A stretch of DNA of 64,000 nucleotides from Nostoc carneum NIES-2107 (GTDB lineage: Bacteria; Cyanobacteriota; Cyanobacteriia; Cyanobacteriales; Nostocaceae). Of this stretch, positions 15,326-23,395 are shown in pieces. The translations under genes and the position numbers were made by a program. The DNA is taken from positions 2,203,947 through 2,267,946 of the forward strand of contig AP018180.1 of the NCBI GenBank assembly GCA_002368155.1. Reading direction: 5' to 3'. The notes under the pieces were generated by a model that was not told where the DNA came from, did no database searches, and was given only the letters and a program-made list of their open reading frames with translations. Position 1 is the first letter of the stretch; each line of letters starts with the position of its first letter.

Positions 15326-16573
15326 ATGACATACCGCCGCAAAAGTTATGCAGTTTGGGAAATCACCTTAAAATGCAATTTAGCTTGTAGTCATTGTGGT
15401 TCCCGCGCTGGACATGAACGCAGCCAAGAACTGTCCACAGAGGAAGCTTTGGATCTGGTGAGACAGATGGCAGAAGTGGGGATTAAAGAAGTTACCCTCA
15501 TCGGTGGGGAAGCCTTTTTGCGTCCCGACTGGCTGGAAATAGCAAAAGCCATTACCGAGGCGGGGATGCTCTGCGGAATGACTACCGGTGGTTATGGTAT
15601 TTCTTTAGAAACTGCACAAAAAATGAAAACGGCGGGGATACGTACTGTGTCGGTTTCTATTGATGGCTTAGAAGCAACTCACGATCGCCTACGGGGAAGA
15701 AAAGGCTCATGGAAGTATGCGTTTAAAACCATGAGTCATCTGCGAACAGCTGGTATTGCTTTTGGTTGCAATACCCAAATCAACCGCTTATCAGCGCCAG
15801 AGTTTCCCCAGATTTATGAATGCATACGTGATGCAGGCGCTCGTGCTTGGCAAATTCAGTTGACTGTCCCAATGGGAAATGCAGCCGATAATGCAGATAT
15901 CCTCCTCCAACCTTATGAACTGCTAGATATTTACCCGATGATTGCTCGTGTAGTTCGTCGTGCTTATGAAGAAGGGGTACAAGTTCAGGCGGGAAATAAC
16001 ATTGGTTACTACGGCCCCTATGAAAGGCTGTTACGGGGACGGGGTAACGAGCATGAATTCTCATTTTGGCAAGGTTGCGGTGCTGGACTTTCTACCTTAG
16101 GAATAGAAGCTGACGGAGCGATTAAAGGTTGTCCTTCTCTACCGACAACAGCCTATACAGGTGGTAATATCAGAGACCGTTCTCTCAAAGATATAGTTGA
16201 GAATACAGAGGAATTGCGTTTCAATTTGGGAGCAGGAACAAGCCATCTGTGGGGTTTTTGTCAAAGCTGTGAATTTGCAGAACTTTGTCGTGGGGGTTGC
16301 AGTTGGACTGCTCACGTTTTCTTTGATAAGAGAGGTAACAATCCTTACTGTCATCATCGCGCGCTTGTCCATCAAGAACGAGGTTTGCGGGAGAGAGTAT
16401 TACCGAAAGTCAAAGCTCAAGGACTCCCTTTTGATAATGGAGAATTTGAGTTAATTGTCGAGCCGATAGATGCTCCTTTACCAAAAAATGATCCGTTAAA
16501 GTTTAGTGCAGATCGCATTCAATGGTCAGAAAATTGGCAGACTGAATCTAGTTTATTGATGACGGTTGACTGA
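15326..16573 (+). CDS. Radical SAM/SPASM peptide maturase (candidate splicease)
   Basis: A 415-residue enzyme preceded by AGGGGTG. The radical SAM cluster motif CNLACSHC gives C17, C21 and C24, and GGE (60-62) follows. A complete SPASM domain is visible: C251 and C269, then C312-x2-C315-x5-C321-x3-C325, then C342. It would bind one catalytic and two auxiliary [4Fe-4S] clusters. The opening SYAVWEITLKCNLACSHCGS and EVTLIGGEAFLRPDW places it with peptide-modifying maturases of the nif11-class/PlpX and Y-X10-GDL type. With the LYG-bearing Nif11 precursor nearby, tyramine excision (splicease) is the leading hypothesis. The alternative is a C-C or epimerisation chemistry on one of the other cores. 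Confidence 0.85.
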   Translation: MTYRRKSYAVWEITLKCNLACSHCGSRAGHERSQELSTEEALDLVRQMAEVGIKEVTLIGGEAFLRPDWLEIAKAITEAGMLCGMTTGGYGISLETAQKMKTAGIRTVSVSIDGLEATHDRLRGRKGSWKYAFKTMSHLRTAGIAFGCNTQINRLSAPEFPQIYECIRDAGARAWQIQLTVPMGNAADNADILLQPYELLDIYPMIARVVRRAYEEGVQVQAGNNIGYYGPYERLLRGRGNEHEFSFWQGCGAGLSTLGIEADGAIKGCPSLPTTAYTGGNIRDRSLKDIVENTEELRFNLGAGTSHLWGFCQSCEFAELCRGGCSWTAHVFFDKRGNNPYCHHRALVHQERGLRERVLPKVKAQGLPFDNGEFELIVEPIDAPLPKNDPLKFSADRIQWSENWQTESSLLMTVD

Positions 16574-16670
16574 TGATGGTTGACTGTAAAATTATTGTGT
16601 AAACAGGGAATAGGTACAAAGAAATAATACTAATTCAAATAATGTTTGCGACACATCAATATATGCTAGA

Positions 16671-16691
16671 GGGCAAGGCAATGCCTTGCCC
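16671..16691. repeat. Palindromic interspersed repeat (GGGCAAGGCA)
   Basis: GGGCAAGGCA and TGCCTTGCCC form a perfect 10-bp dyad around one base. The flank AATAATGTTTGCGACA matches that upstream of 2207. This is a recurring spacer element in the window. Confidence 0.7.
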
Positions 16692-16746
16692 CTACAATAT
16701 GTCGTATGCTTTTTGTAAATGATTATTGAATTACAGAACAATAATT

Positions 16747-16932
16747 ATGGTAAAAAATTCAGAGAAGATAACAATACAAGAAGCAGCAATTGGCGAGGAG
16801 CTATTAACAGATGATCTGCAAAATATACATCTGCTGCCTCGTTCTGCTTGGCCTAGTCAAATCACTTATTTGAAAACGCTTTTGAAAACAAAGCAAACTT
16901 TAGATCGTCGGTATTATAGGAATACTATTTGA
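16747..16932 (+). CDS. Small protein downstream of the radical SAM enzyme
   Basis: Sixty-one residues from ATG 16747 (the frame is open from TTG 16726). The sequence is soluble and charged: ITIQEAAIGEELLTDDLQ, then IHLLPRSAWPSQITYLKTLL and a basic end (KQTLDRRYYRNTI). No family is recognised. It follows the maturase by 173 bp, in the place where a small splicease partner (PlpY in the Pleurocapsa system) might be expected, but no similarity is claimed. There is no strong ribosome-binding site. A spurious ORF or a truncated gene is possible. Confidence 0.4.
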   Translation: MVKNSEKITIQEAAIGEELLTDDLQNIHLLPRSAWPSQITYLKTLLKTKQTLDRRYYRNTI

Positions 16933-16979
16933 CGCGGAAAAATTACAGCCTATTTTAGGTAAATGAAGTACATGGTTAA

Positions 16980-17000
16980 GGGCATGGCAGTGCCATGCCC
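16980..17000. repeat. Palindromic interspersed repeat (GGGCATGGCA)
   Basis: GGGCATGGCA (16980-16989) and TGCCATGCCC (16991-17000) form a perfect 10-bp dyad with a 1-nt centre. It belongs to the same repeat class as 2207, 16671 and 59527, with changed but compensating stem bases. Confidence 0.7.
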
Positions 17001-17073
17001 TTACAATTATCTGTCTCACCAACTTGCAATCTGCTTACAGCAGATTCGCAAATATTATCAAATGAAATGTACA

Positions 17074-17100
17074 GTAGGATGCGTTATTAACGCATCCTAC
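17074..17100. repeat. 27-bp palindrome abutting the M16 stop codon
   Basis: GTAGGATGCGTTA and TAACGCATCCTAC pair perfectly around a single T. The last base is also the first base (on the plus strand) of the stop codon of the minus-strand peptidase gene. On the minus strand it would form a stem directly after translation ends, and may serve as its 3' end. Related forms with a longer centre occur at 51260 and 58308. Confidence 0.75.
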
Positions 17101-18629
17101 TAGTTTTTGGCTTGTGGTTGTACAGGGGGAATCGTTACGTCAATAGGCGTTACCTGCGTTGCTAATTGTGTTAATGGCGGTTGAATAGCGGTTTGATTTC
17201 CCACCACCAGAGTTACTAGGTTTTCTGGTTTGAGGTATTTTCTTGCTACTCGTTGTACATCGGCGGTGGTTGTGGCTGCTACTGCTTTTTGATAGCGAAA
17301 TAAGAAATCAGCAGGATAGCCGTAATATTCATATCGCATCAACCGCGAGATAGTTTGATTAGGATCTTCAAAGTTAAAAACAAAAGAATTGAGTGTAGAT
17401 TCCTTTGCAAAAGCCAATTCTTGTGGGGTAACTCTTTGAGTTTGCAAGCGCTTAATTTCAGCTTGTAAGGATTTCACGAACTGCACAGTAGTTTGCGATC
17501 GCGTTTGTCCTCCAGCAATGAAAACTCCGGGATAATCGTAACGGGGACTCCATTGTCCGTATACTGAATAAGCTAAACCTTGACGCGATCGCACTTCATT
17601 AAATAAGCGTCCGCCAAAGCCATTCAATACCCCATTGACTACATCCAATGCTGGATAGTCTACACTGTCTAGCTTTCCTCCCAAATGCCCAATGTAAATA
17701 TTACTTTGGGTTAATTGCGGTTGATTGACAAAAAATACTCCGTTAGTATTCGCTTGGGATACTTGCGGTAATTGGGGTTTAGTCAGGTTGGGGTTAGGTT
17801 TCCAATCGCCCAATTTTGCTTGAATGAGCGATCGCATTTTTTGGGCATCAAAATCACCTATGATGCCCAAAATTATATTGTTGGGGTAGAAATATTGCTG
17901 ATAAAACTTGATTAAATCCTCACGGGAAATCTTATCGATAGTTGCATACTCTGTGGTGCGAGCATAGGGGCTATCTTTCCCATAGATTAATTTGCGAAAT
18001 TCTCGACCAGCTATAGAATTGGGATTATCATTGCGGCGAGCAATACTACCCTTCTCCTGGGTTTTCGCTAAATCTAACTTTTCTTGAGCAAATACTGGCT
18101 CTCGCAGCACCTCAGTAAATAACCCAAACACTGTTTCTAAATCTTCTGTCAGTGCTTCAAAGCTAGCGCTACCAGAAGTGTCACCAATCCCAGTTTCTAC
18201 CGAAGCGGCGCGTTGTTCCAACAATTCGTTGAGTTCATCAGCCGAATGCTTTTTAGTTCCACCAGTTCGCATGACCTCACCTGTAAAGTCAGCCAAGCCA
18301 ACTTTATCTGCAGGTTCTAAGCGGCTTCCTGTCCGCACCAAAGCTGTACCGCCTACTAATGGTAACTCGTGATCCTCCATTAAATAGACAACCATGCCAT
18401 TTTGCAGCACAAAGCGTTCATACTTGGGTAACTTAATCTCAGGTAATGGCGGTAGCTGTAACTCTGTGTAATGCTTGGCTGCTGCTGTCGCCGCCTGAGA
18501 AAAGTTAAAAGTAAAAAGTACAAAGGCAAAAGCAATTACCACAGCAGAAATAAACTTCTTACCATTGGGGATTTTGAACGCCACTTGTTTTTTACCCTTT
18601 ACCTGATACCTATGTATATCTTTCTTCAT
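17100..18629 (-). CDS. M16-family peptidase-like protein lacking the zinc motif
   Basis: A 509-residue exported member of the M16 (pitrilysin/processing peptidase) family. A long N-region leads to a signal helix ending FNFSQAATAAAKHY. The M16 core follows from LPKYERFVLQNGMVVYLMED. Where catalytic relatives have HxxEH, this one reads GLADFTGEVMRTGGTKKHSA, so the zinc ligands are missing. The second half (GIIGDFDAQKMRSLIQAKL, RSRQGLAYSVYGQWSPRYDY) is normal. Such inactive subunits pair with an active partner to form the closed chamber, and the gene directly upstream encodes that partner (67 bp gap, same strand). Role: peptide or signal-peptide turnover outside the cytoplasmic membrane. Confidence 0.85.
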   Translation of the reverse strand: MKKDIHRYQVKGKKQVAFKIPNGKKFISAVVIAFAFVLFTFNFSQAATAAAKHYTELQLPPLPEIKLPKYERFVLQNGMVVYLMEDHELPLVGGTALVRTGSRLEPADKVGLADFTGEVMRTGGTKKHSADELNELLEQRAASVETGIGDTSGSASFEALTEDLETVFGLFTEVLREPVFAQEKLDLAKTQEKGSIARRNDNPNSIAGREFRKLIYGKDSPYARTTEYATIDKISREDLIKFYQQYFYPNNIILGIIGDFDAQKMRSLIQAKLGDWKPNPNLTKPQLPQVSQANTNGVFFVNQPQLTQSNIYIGHLGGKLDSVDYPALDVVNGVLNGFGGRLFNEVRSRQGLAYSVYGQWSPRYDYPGVFIAGGQTRSQTTVQFVKSLQAEIKRLQTQRVTPQELAFAKESTLNSFVFNFEDPNQTISRLMRYEYYGYPADFLFRYQKAVAATTTADVQRVARKYLKPENLVTLVVGNQTAIQPPLTQLATQVTPIDVTIPPVQPQAKN

Positions 18630-18696
18630 CTCTTCCCTTCGCGTCCTTTGCGTACTACTCTGCGAGAAGCCGCTTCGCGGCTACGCGGTTAGTTTC

Positions 18697-20268
18697 CTAT
18701 GCTTGCTTTGATAACAACTTGCCAATTGTGCGATTTTCGGCTGTAAACGATGCTTTCGCTACACGTTGAATATCAGCAGTTTTTACCGCCGCAATTTGAT
18801 CCAACTGCTTAAACAAATTCCGCCAAGAGCCAGTTTTCACTTCATATTCCAATAACTGCTGCGCCATTCCCATATTAGAATCGAGGGTACGCAACAAATC
18901 GGCTCTAGCTTTGGTTTTGACACGCTGCAATTCTGCATCTGTTACAGGCTCAGTTTTCAATTTCTCAATTTCTGTTCGTAAAGCCGCTGCCAAGTCATCA
19001 ACTGTATGACCAGGTGCTGTCAGAGCATAAAATAACATCAGGTTTGGGTATTTATCGCCAGGAAAACCACTAAAACCTTGGGCAGTCAAAGCCACACGCT
19101 GTTGTTCTACCAAAGATTTATACAACCGTGAAGTCCGCCCATTACTTAATAAACTAGCAATGATTTCATACACTGCATTATCGGGATGGGTAATTGCTGG
19201 ACGGTGATAGCCTTCTAAATACCAAGGTTGCGAAGGTAGTTGTACAGTTACCTCACGCGTTTGCTTTTGTGCTGGTTCTGTAGGGATTTGCTCAACCGCT
19301 TTGGGTTTTGCAGGGAAACGTCCAAAGTAAATTTGTGCCAGTCTTTTCACTTCTGCTGGGTTCACATCACCCACAACTGCGATCGCTAAATTGCTGGGTA
19401 CATAATAAGTGTTATAGAACTTTTGCACATCTTCAGGTGTCAAATTGCGGATATCTTGGTCATAGCCAATGACCGGTCGTCTGTAGGGATGGACTTTATA
19501 GGCTGCATCGATAAACTTTTCGATCATCAAGCCGATGGGTGAATTTTCTACCCGCAAACGCCTTTCTTCTAAAATCACCTCTTTTTCTTTATAAAACTCG
19601 CGGCTGAGTACAGGTTCAAGAAATCGCTCTGATTCTAGAGACATCCACAATTCCAACTTATTGGCTGGGAAGCTATAAAAATAACGAGTCGCCTCCGTGG
19701 AAGTATTGGCATTTAAACCCACACCTCCCGCTTGTTCGACAATTCGCCCCATTTCATTTTGCTTGGAGAGCTTGGTTGCTTGCAATTCTACTTGCTCAAA
19801 CTCAGCTTGCAACTTGGCAAGTTCATCCTTTTTACCCTGAGCTTTCGCGGCTCTAATTTGAGCATCTAACTGTTCTAGGCGTTCTAATAATGGTTTCTCA
19901 GCATTGTAGTCTGTTGTACCAATGCGTTTCGTACCTTTAAAGGCCAAATGCTCTAAAAAGTGGGCTACGCCTGTTTTTCCGTCTGGCTCATCCACACCAC
20001 CCACATCTGCGTAGGTAAGAAAGGAAACTACAGGTGCTTGATGGCGTTCTAAAACAATGAACTTTAGCCCATTATCTAGACGAAACTCCGTCAACTGCTT
20101 AATTACGCGATCCAAATAAGGTTGAATCGAACTCGGAGTTTTGCTAGGTGGCTGTACTTTTGGCGCTGGAGGTGCGGTTTGAGTTTGCGCTAAAGCAACT
20201 TCTGGTAGCACGCTACTCCAGAGCATAGTCAGCGCTAATAAAGTAGCAAACAATCGATAAAGTATCAT
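18697..20268 (-). CDS. M16-family zinc peptidase with HxxEH
   Basis: A 523-residue exported peptidase. The start at 20268 has GAAGG five to six bases ahead and gives a good signal peptide (ILYRLFATLLALTMLWSSVL, then PEVALAQ); the frame stays open a further 54 bp upstream. The core contains the inverted zinc motif HFLEHLAFKG with a downstream Glu (region around EATRYFYSFPANKLELWMSL), a long charged helix insertion (LEQLDAQIRAAKAQGKKDEL), and the R/Y substrate-clamp region of the second half (YHRPAITHPDNAVYEI). It degrades oligopeptides, probably in the periplasm. It is the promoter-proximal gene of a two-gene unit with the non-catalytic subunit. Confidence 0.9.
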   Translation of the reverse strand: MILYRLFATLLALTMLWSSVLPEVALAQTQTAPPAPKVQPPSKTPSSIQPYLDRVIKQLTEFRLDNGLKFIVLERHQAPVVSFLTYADVGGVDEPDGKTGVAHFLEHLAFKGTKRIGTTDYNAEKPLLERLEQLDAQIRAAKAQGKKDELAKLQAEFEQVELQATKLSKQNEMGRIVEQAGGVGLNANTSTEATRYFYSFPANKLELWMSLESERFLEPVLSREFYKEKEVILEERRLRVENSPIGLMIEKFIDAAYKVHPYRRPVIGYDQDIRNLTPEDVQKFYNTYYVPSNLAIAVVGDVNPAEVKRLAQIYFGRFPAKPKAVEQIPTEPAQKQTREVTVQLPSQPWYLEGYHRPAITHPDNAVYEIIASLLSNGRTSRLYKSLVEQQRVALTAQGFSGFPGDKYPNLMLFYALTAPGHTVDDLAAALRTEIEKLKTEPVTDAELQRVKTKARADLLRTLDSNMGMAQQLLEYEVKTGSWRNLFKQLDQIAAVKTADIQRVAKASFTAENRTIGKLLSKQA

Positions 20269-20322
20269 AGATACCTTCTTTGAAGAATATAAAATTGCTG
20301 GCAAGTAACTGGGTTGATTCAT

Positions 20323-20699
20323 CAGCGGTAATTAAAGCAAAGTTTCATCATAATTCGTAATTACTAGTTAGTAATTCGTAATTAAATTTGAATTGATATC
20401 CTCGTTTATTAAAACAGTCTTTGTCACAGATGGCAGCCCTAAATCGTGGGAAAATCCTCCCTGTAAACTGTTGACTTTTCCCTGCCTTAACGAGTAATTT
20501 CGTATTTTCTAGATGAATTGGCATCACATGATTACGAATTATTAATTACGAACTATGAACTACTAATTGTTTAATACCTAAGAGACAGGCTAATTGAGCA
20601 ACAGAGCGTTAATCTTGTATTAAGCTTTCTGTAATTTTTGTACTTGACGTTAGACAATAATGCTACAAGTCATGTTCCGGAAAATTAACAATAATTACT
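20323..20699. other. Divergent intergenic region between the M16 operon and the TetR gene
   Basis: Contains AATTCGTAATTA-type short repeats near 20345-20385 and 20520-20570. TTGACG at 20644 and the partial dyad ACTTG..CAAGT (20643-20670) lie just ahead of the TetR gene and could include a promoter or operator. No gene is seen. Confidence 0.4.
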
Positions 20700-21314
20700 A
20701 TGCGAGTCTTTAATTCTTCTCCCCCCTCAGAAGCGCAAACACGTACCCGTATTTTACAAGCGGCACAAAAATTATTTGCCTCCCAAGGCTTTGACGGTAC
20801 TACTACCCGCGACTTAGCACAAGCAGCTGGTGTGGCTGAGGGTACCTTGTTTCGTCATTTTCCTAATAAAAAAGCCATTTTGGTAGAAGTTGCTACTGGC
20901 GGTTGGGTAGATATTCTTACAGATTTACTCACAGAATTGAGCGAAATGGGAAGCTATAAAGCAGTTGCCCAGGTAATGCGCCGTCGAATGTGGAATTTGC
21001 ACAAAAATGTCGATTTAATGCGAGTCTGTTTTATGGAAGTGCAATTTCATCCAGACTTGCGCGATCGCATTCAATTGGATGTGATTGAGAAAATGACGGA
21101 TGTTGCTGAGGCTTTCTTCCAAACCGCTATGGATAAAGGCGTTTATCGCCAAACGGATGCCAAACTGGTTGCTAAGGTATTCTTGGGAATGTTCGCGATC
21201 GCAGGCTTTTCCAACAATACCCTCATGGAACCAAACGCCTCGCCCCAAGAAATGCAGCAAATGGCAGAAGGGCTGGCTGATATCTTTCTCAATGGAGTTT
21301 TAGCGAAAGATTAG
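20700..21314 (+). CDS. TetR/AcrR-family transcriptional regulator
   Basis: A 204-residue regulator. The N-terminal helix-turn-helix is clear: TRTRILQAAQKLFASQGFDG, then TTTRDLAQAAGVAEGTLFRH and FPNKKAILVEV. The C-terminal ligand domain is helical and variable. TetR proteins repress nearby genes until a small molecule binds. The M16 operon is divergent across 430 bp and the DUF4332 gene is convergent, so neither is a sure target. The start ATG lacks a strong ribosome-binding site. Confidence 0.9.
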   Translation: MRVFNSSPPSEAQTRTRILQAAQKLFASQGFDGTTTRDLAQAAGVAEGTLFRHFPNKKAILVEVATGGWVDILTDLLTELSEMGSYKAVAQVMRRRMWNLHKNVDLMRVCFMEVQFHPDLRDRIQLDVIEKMTDVAEAFFQTAMDKGVYRQTDAKLVAKVFLGMFAIAGFSNNTLMEPNASPQEMQQMAEGLADIFLNGVLAKD

Positions 21315-21368
21315 GGACTGGAAGGGACTGGGGACTAGGAACTAGAATTTTTACTCACAGATAAGAAC

Positions 21369-21815
21369 TCAGCACTCAGCACTCAGCACTGTTCTCGCTT
21401 GATAACTCCACTGCTGTACTAACTCAATTGCTGGGCATAAATCTCGGCGCTGCATTGTTGCTACCTGCAATCGTAAAATTTGTTTGTGTAATCGGTGCGC
21501 TGGAACCTGTGCCAATTGTGCTACAGAACCAATACCTGCATGTAGCAATAAACCACAATACTGTGTCCCAACGCTGGGAATACGGGCTAAATCAGCCAAA
21601 GCTACCCATTTATTCACATATTGAAGATGAACCTGTAATTTATTCGCTAAAGCAACTCTTGCTTCTAGAGTTTTGCCATTTTTGACTAATAATCCTGTGG
21701 TTGTAATTCCACAATTTTGCAATTGGGATTGTTCTGCTGGGCTTAATCCCGGTAATTGTTCAATCGGCCAGTTACATTGGATAGAAGTTATACTAGGTTT
21801 GTTTTTAGAAGGCAT
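21369..21815 (-). CDS. DUF4332 helix-hairpin-helix protein
   Basis: A 148-residue cyanobacterial protein with two helix-hairpin-helix-like segments: WPIEQLPGLSPAEQSQLQNC with GITTTGLLVK near the N-terminus, and LADLARIPSVGTQYCGLLLH with AGIGSVAQLAQVPAHRL in the middle. This pair of HhH motifs with IxSVxxLA spacing is typical of DUF4332. HhH modules usually touch DNA backbone, but the function of the family is not established. It is convergent with the TetR gene (54 bp). Confidence 0.8.
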   Translation of the reverse strand: MPSKNKPSITSIQCNWPIEQLPGLSPAEQSQLQNCGITTTGLLVKNGKTLEARVALANKLQVHLQYVNKWVALADLARIPSVGTQYCGLLLHAGIGSVAQLAQVPAHRLHKQILRLQVATMQRRDLCPAIELVQQWSYQARTVLSAEC

Positions 21816-21965
21816 TTTTACACATTAAATCAGGGTTACTTTAAATATTGTGCCGCAGAATTATTTTAGTTAAATAAGGCGGCTATGCTGACCATCAATG
21901 ACAGCTATAAAGGATGTTAATACTTGAGAAGTAATACCAATTCTTTATGAGACTGCATAGAATTC

Positions 21966-22165
21966 GATCCCCCCTAACCCACGCCAGTCGTCTCAAGTCG
22001 GGAAACCCGCCCACGACGCTGGCTCCCCTTGAAAAAAGGGGGGAACCGGAAACAATTATCAAAGTCCACGCCACTTGCTTCTCCCAAGGGGAGACGCTAC
22101 GCGAACAAGTCGGCAAAGCCGCCCAACGCAGTGTCTCCCCTTTTTAAGGGTGATTTAGGGGGATC
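21966..22165. mobile_element. 200-bp terminal-inverted-repeat element (MITE-like)
   Basis: Left end GATCCCCCCTAA and right end TTAGGGGGATC are inverse copies (one extra C). Sub-terminal CCTTGAAAAAAGGGGGG and CCCCTTTTTAAGGG form further stems, and the centre carries common GC-rich repeat text (GGCAAAGCCG, GAGACGCTACGCG). There is no coding capacity. It lies between the DUF4332 gene and the methyltransferase. Confidence 0.55.
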
Positions 22166-22226
22166 TAAATATGTGCAACTTCACATTAAATGTGTATAAT
22201 TTTGGCTGCGATAGAAAGGTTTAATT

Positions 22227-23087
22227 CTACCTGATTTTTTTTCTGCGTTCTTCATTTTTTCTATCAAAACAAAACCATTCTTCATCACTCATGTGATGGG
22301 CATTTTTTATGCGTTGACAAGCAAATTCTAAATATTGAGAATTAATATCGCATCCTAACCATCTTCTACCTAATTGTTCAGCCGTTACTGCTGTAGTACC
22401 TGAGCCTAAAAATGGGTCAATAACAATATCTTGGCGTTGAGAAGAAGCGAGAATAAATTTTCTGATTAATTCTTCGGGTTTTTGTGTAGGATGTGTAGTT
22501 TTTTCATTCATGCCATTACAAGTTGTGGGGATTTCTATCACATCTCTAGGTTTAGCCCCCTTTGAATGTGGATGCCAAGTTTTGCCATGATTCTTACCAT
22601 TATTTGCATACTGGCTAGTGATTGCTTGGGGATGAGATGGATATTTTAATGTATGTTCTCCATATAAAATCCGCACGTTATCTATATCCATATAAAATTT
22701 TTTTGACTTGCGGAAATGCAAAATACTTTCATGGGAACGCCCCCAATCATTAGACAAATTCGCTTTATTCTTGTAATGCCAAATTAACCAGCGACAACCT
22801 TTAAAAAAACGCGAAGCTGGTAATTTAATATCAGCTAATATTTCCGAAAACCCACAAATATAAAAACTTCCCGTAGGCTTAATAATTCTCGATACTTGCT
22901 CAATCCAAATTAAAGACCATTGCACATAAGCTTCCTGAGATGCAAAGGTATCCCACTCTGCTTTTTTAATATTATATGGAGGGTCGGCAATCACTAAATC
23001 AACCGACTCTGCATCTAAACTACCCAACCATTCGATTGCATCTCCTTGCCAAAGTTCGCCATTTTCATGGGAATAAAATAATTTCAT
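22227..23087 (-). CDS. Solitary DNA amino-methyltransferase (DPPYN type)
   Basis: A 286-residue beta-class methyltransferase: the catalytic motif IV ADPPYNIKKAEWD lies at about residues 34-46 and the SAM-binding motif I DPFLGSGTTAVTAEQLGRRW near 222-241, the order expected for the beta class. It would methylate an adenine N6 or cytosine N4 in DNA. The overall sequence (FYICGFSEILADIKLPASRF, HYKNKANLSNDWGRSHESI) resembles, from memory, the cyanobacterial Sll0729/DmtB group that makes N4-methylcytosine in GGCC; this is not verified. No restriction gene is adjacent, fitting a solitary, genome-wide role. A 5-unit TAATGGG repeat lies upstream. Confidence 0.85.
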   Translation of the reverse strand: MKLFYSHENGELWQGDAIEWLGSLDAESVDLVIADPPYNIKKAEWDTFASQEAYVQWSLIWIEQVSRIIKPTGSFYICGFSEILADIKLPASRFFKGCRWLIWHYKNKANLSNDWGRSHESILHFRKSKKFYMDIDNVRILYGEHTLKYPSHPQAITSQYANNGKNHGKTWHPHSKGAKPRDVIEIPTTCNGMNEKTTHPTQKPEELIRKFILASSQRQDIVIDPFLGSGTTAVTAEQLGRRWLGCDINSQYLEFACQRIKNAHHMSDEEWFCFDRKNEERRKKIR

Positions 23088-23150
23088 AGCCTCAATATCA
23101 ATCAGTCATATCATTTCCGGTTGAACATTTATCATATCTGTGAAGGTTGG

Positions 23151-23185
23151 TAATGGGTAATGGGTAATGGGTAATGGGTAATGGG
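23151..23185. repeat. TAATGGG tandem repeat, 5 units
   Basis: Five exact TAATGGG heptamers in the spacer upstream of the methyltransferase gene. This is a short tandemly repeated repetitive sequence of the type common in heterocystous cyanobacteria. Confidence 0.9.
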
Positions 23186-23395
23186 AAAGAAAAATACAAT
23201 TTAACAATTACCAATTACTAATGACTAACAAGACCAACCATATCGTAAGTAATTAGCCGGATTTGATATCTGTCAGCATCAATAACATTAATTTGTGATT
23301 ACTTGATAAACGCTGATGCTCAACACTTATGCAAGAGGTATATTGTAATTATTTGTGAACTTTACTTTGGCAATTTGTGATTAAATTTATCAAAA

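Noticed and set aside
16671-17000. Riboswitch or leader RNA near the RiPP maturase
   Set aside because: The only structures are the interspersed palindromes found also elsewhere in the window.
23151-23185. CRISPR-like array in the heptamer tandem repeats
   Set aside because: Units are contiguous 7-mers without spacers; no direct repeats of 25-40 bp with unique spacers were seen anywhere in the window.
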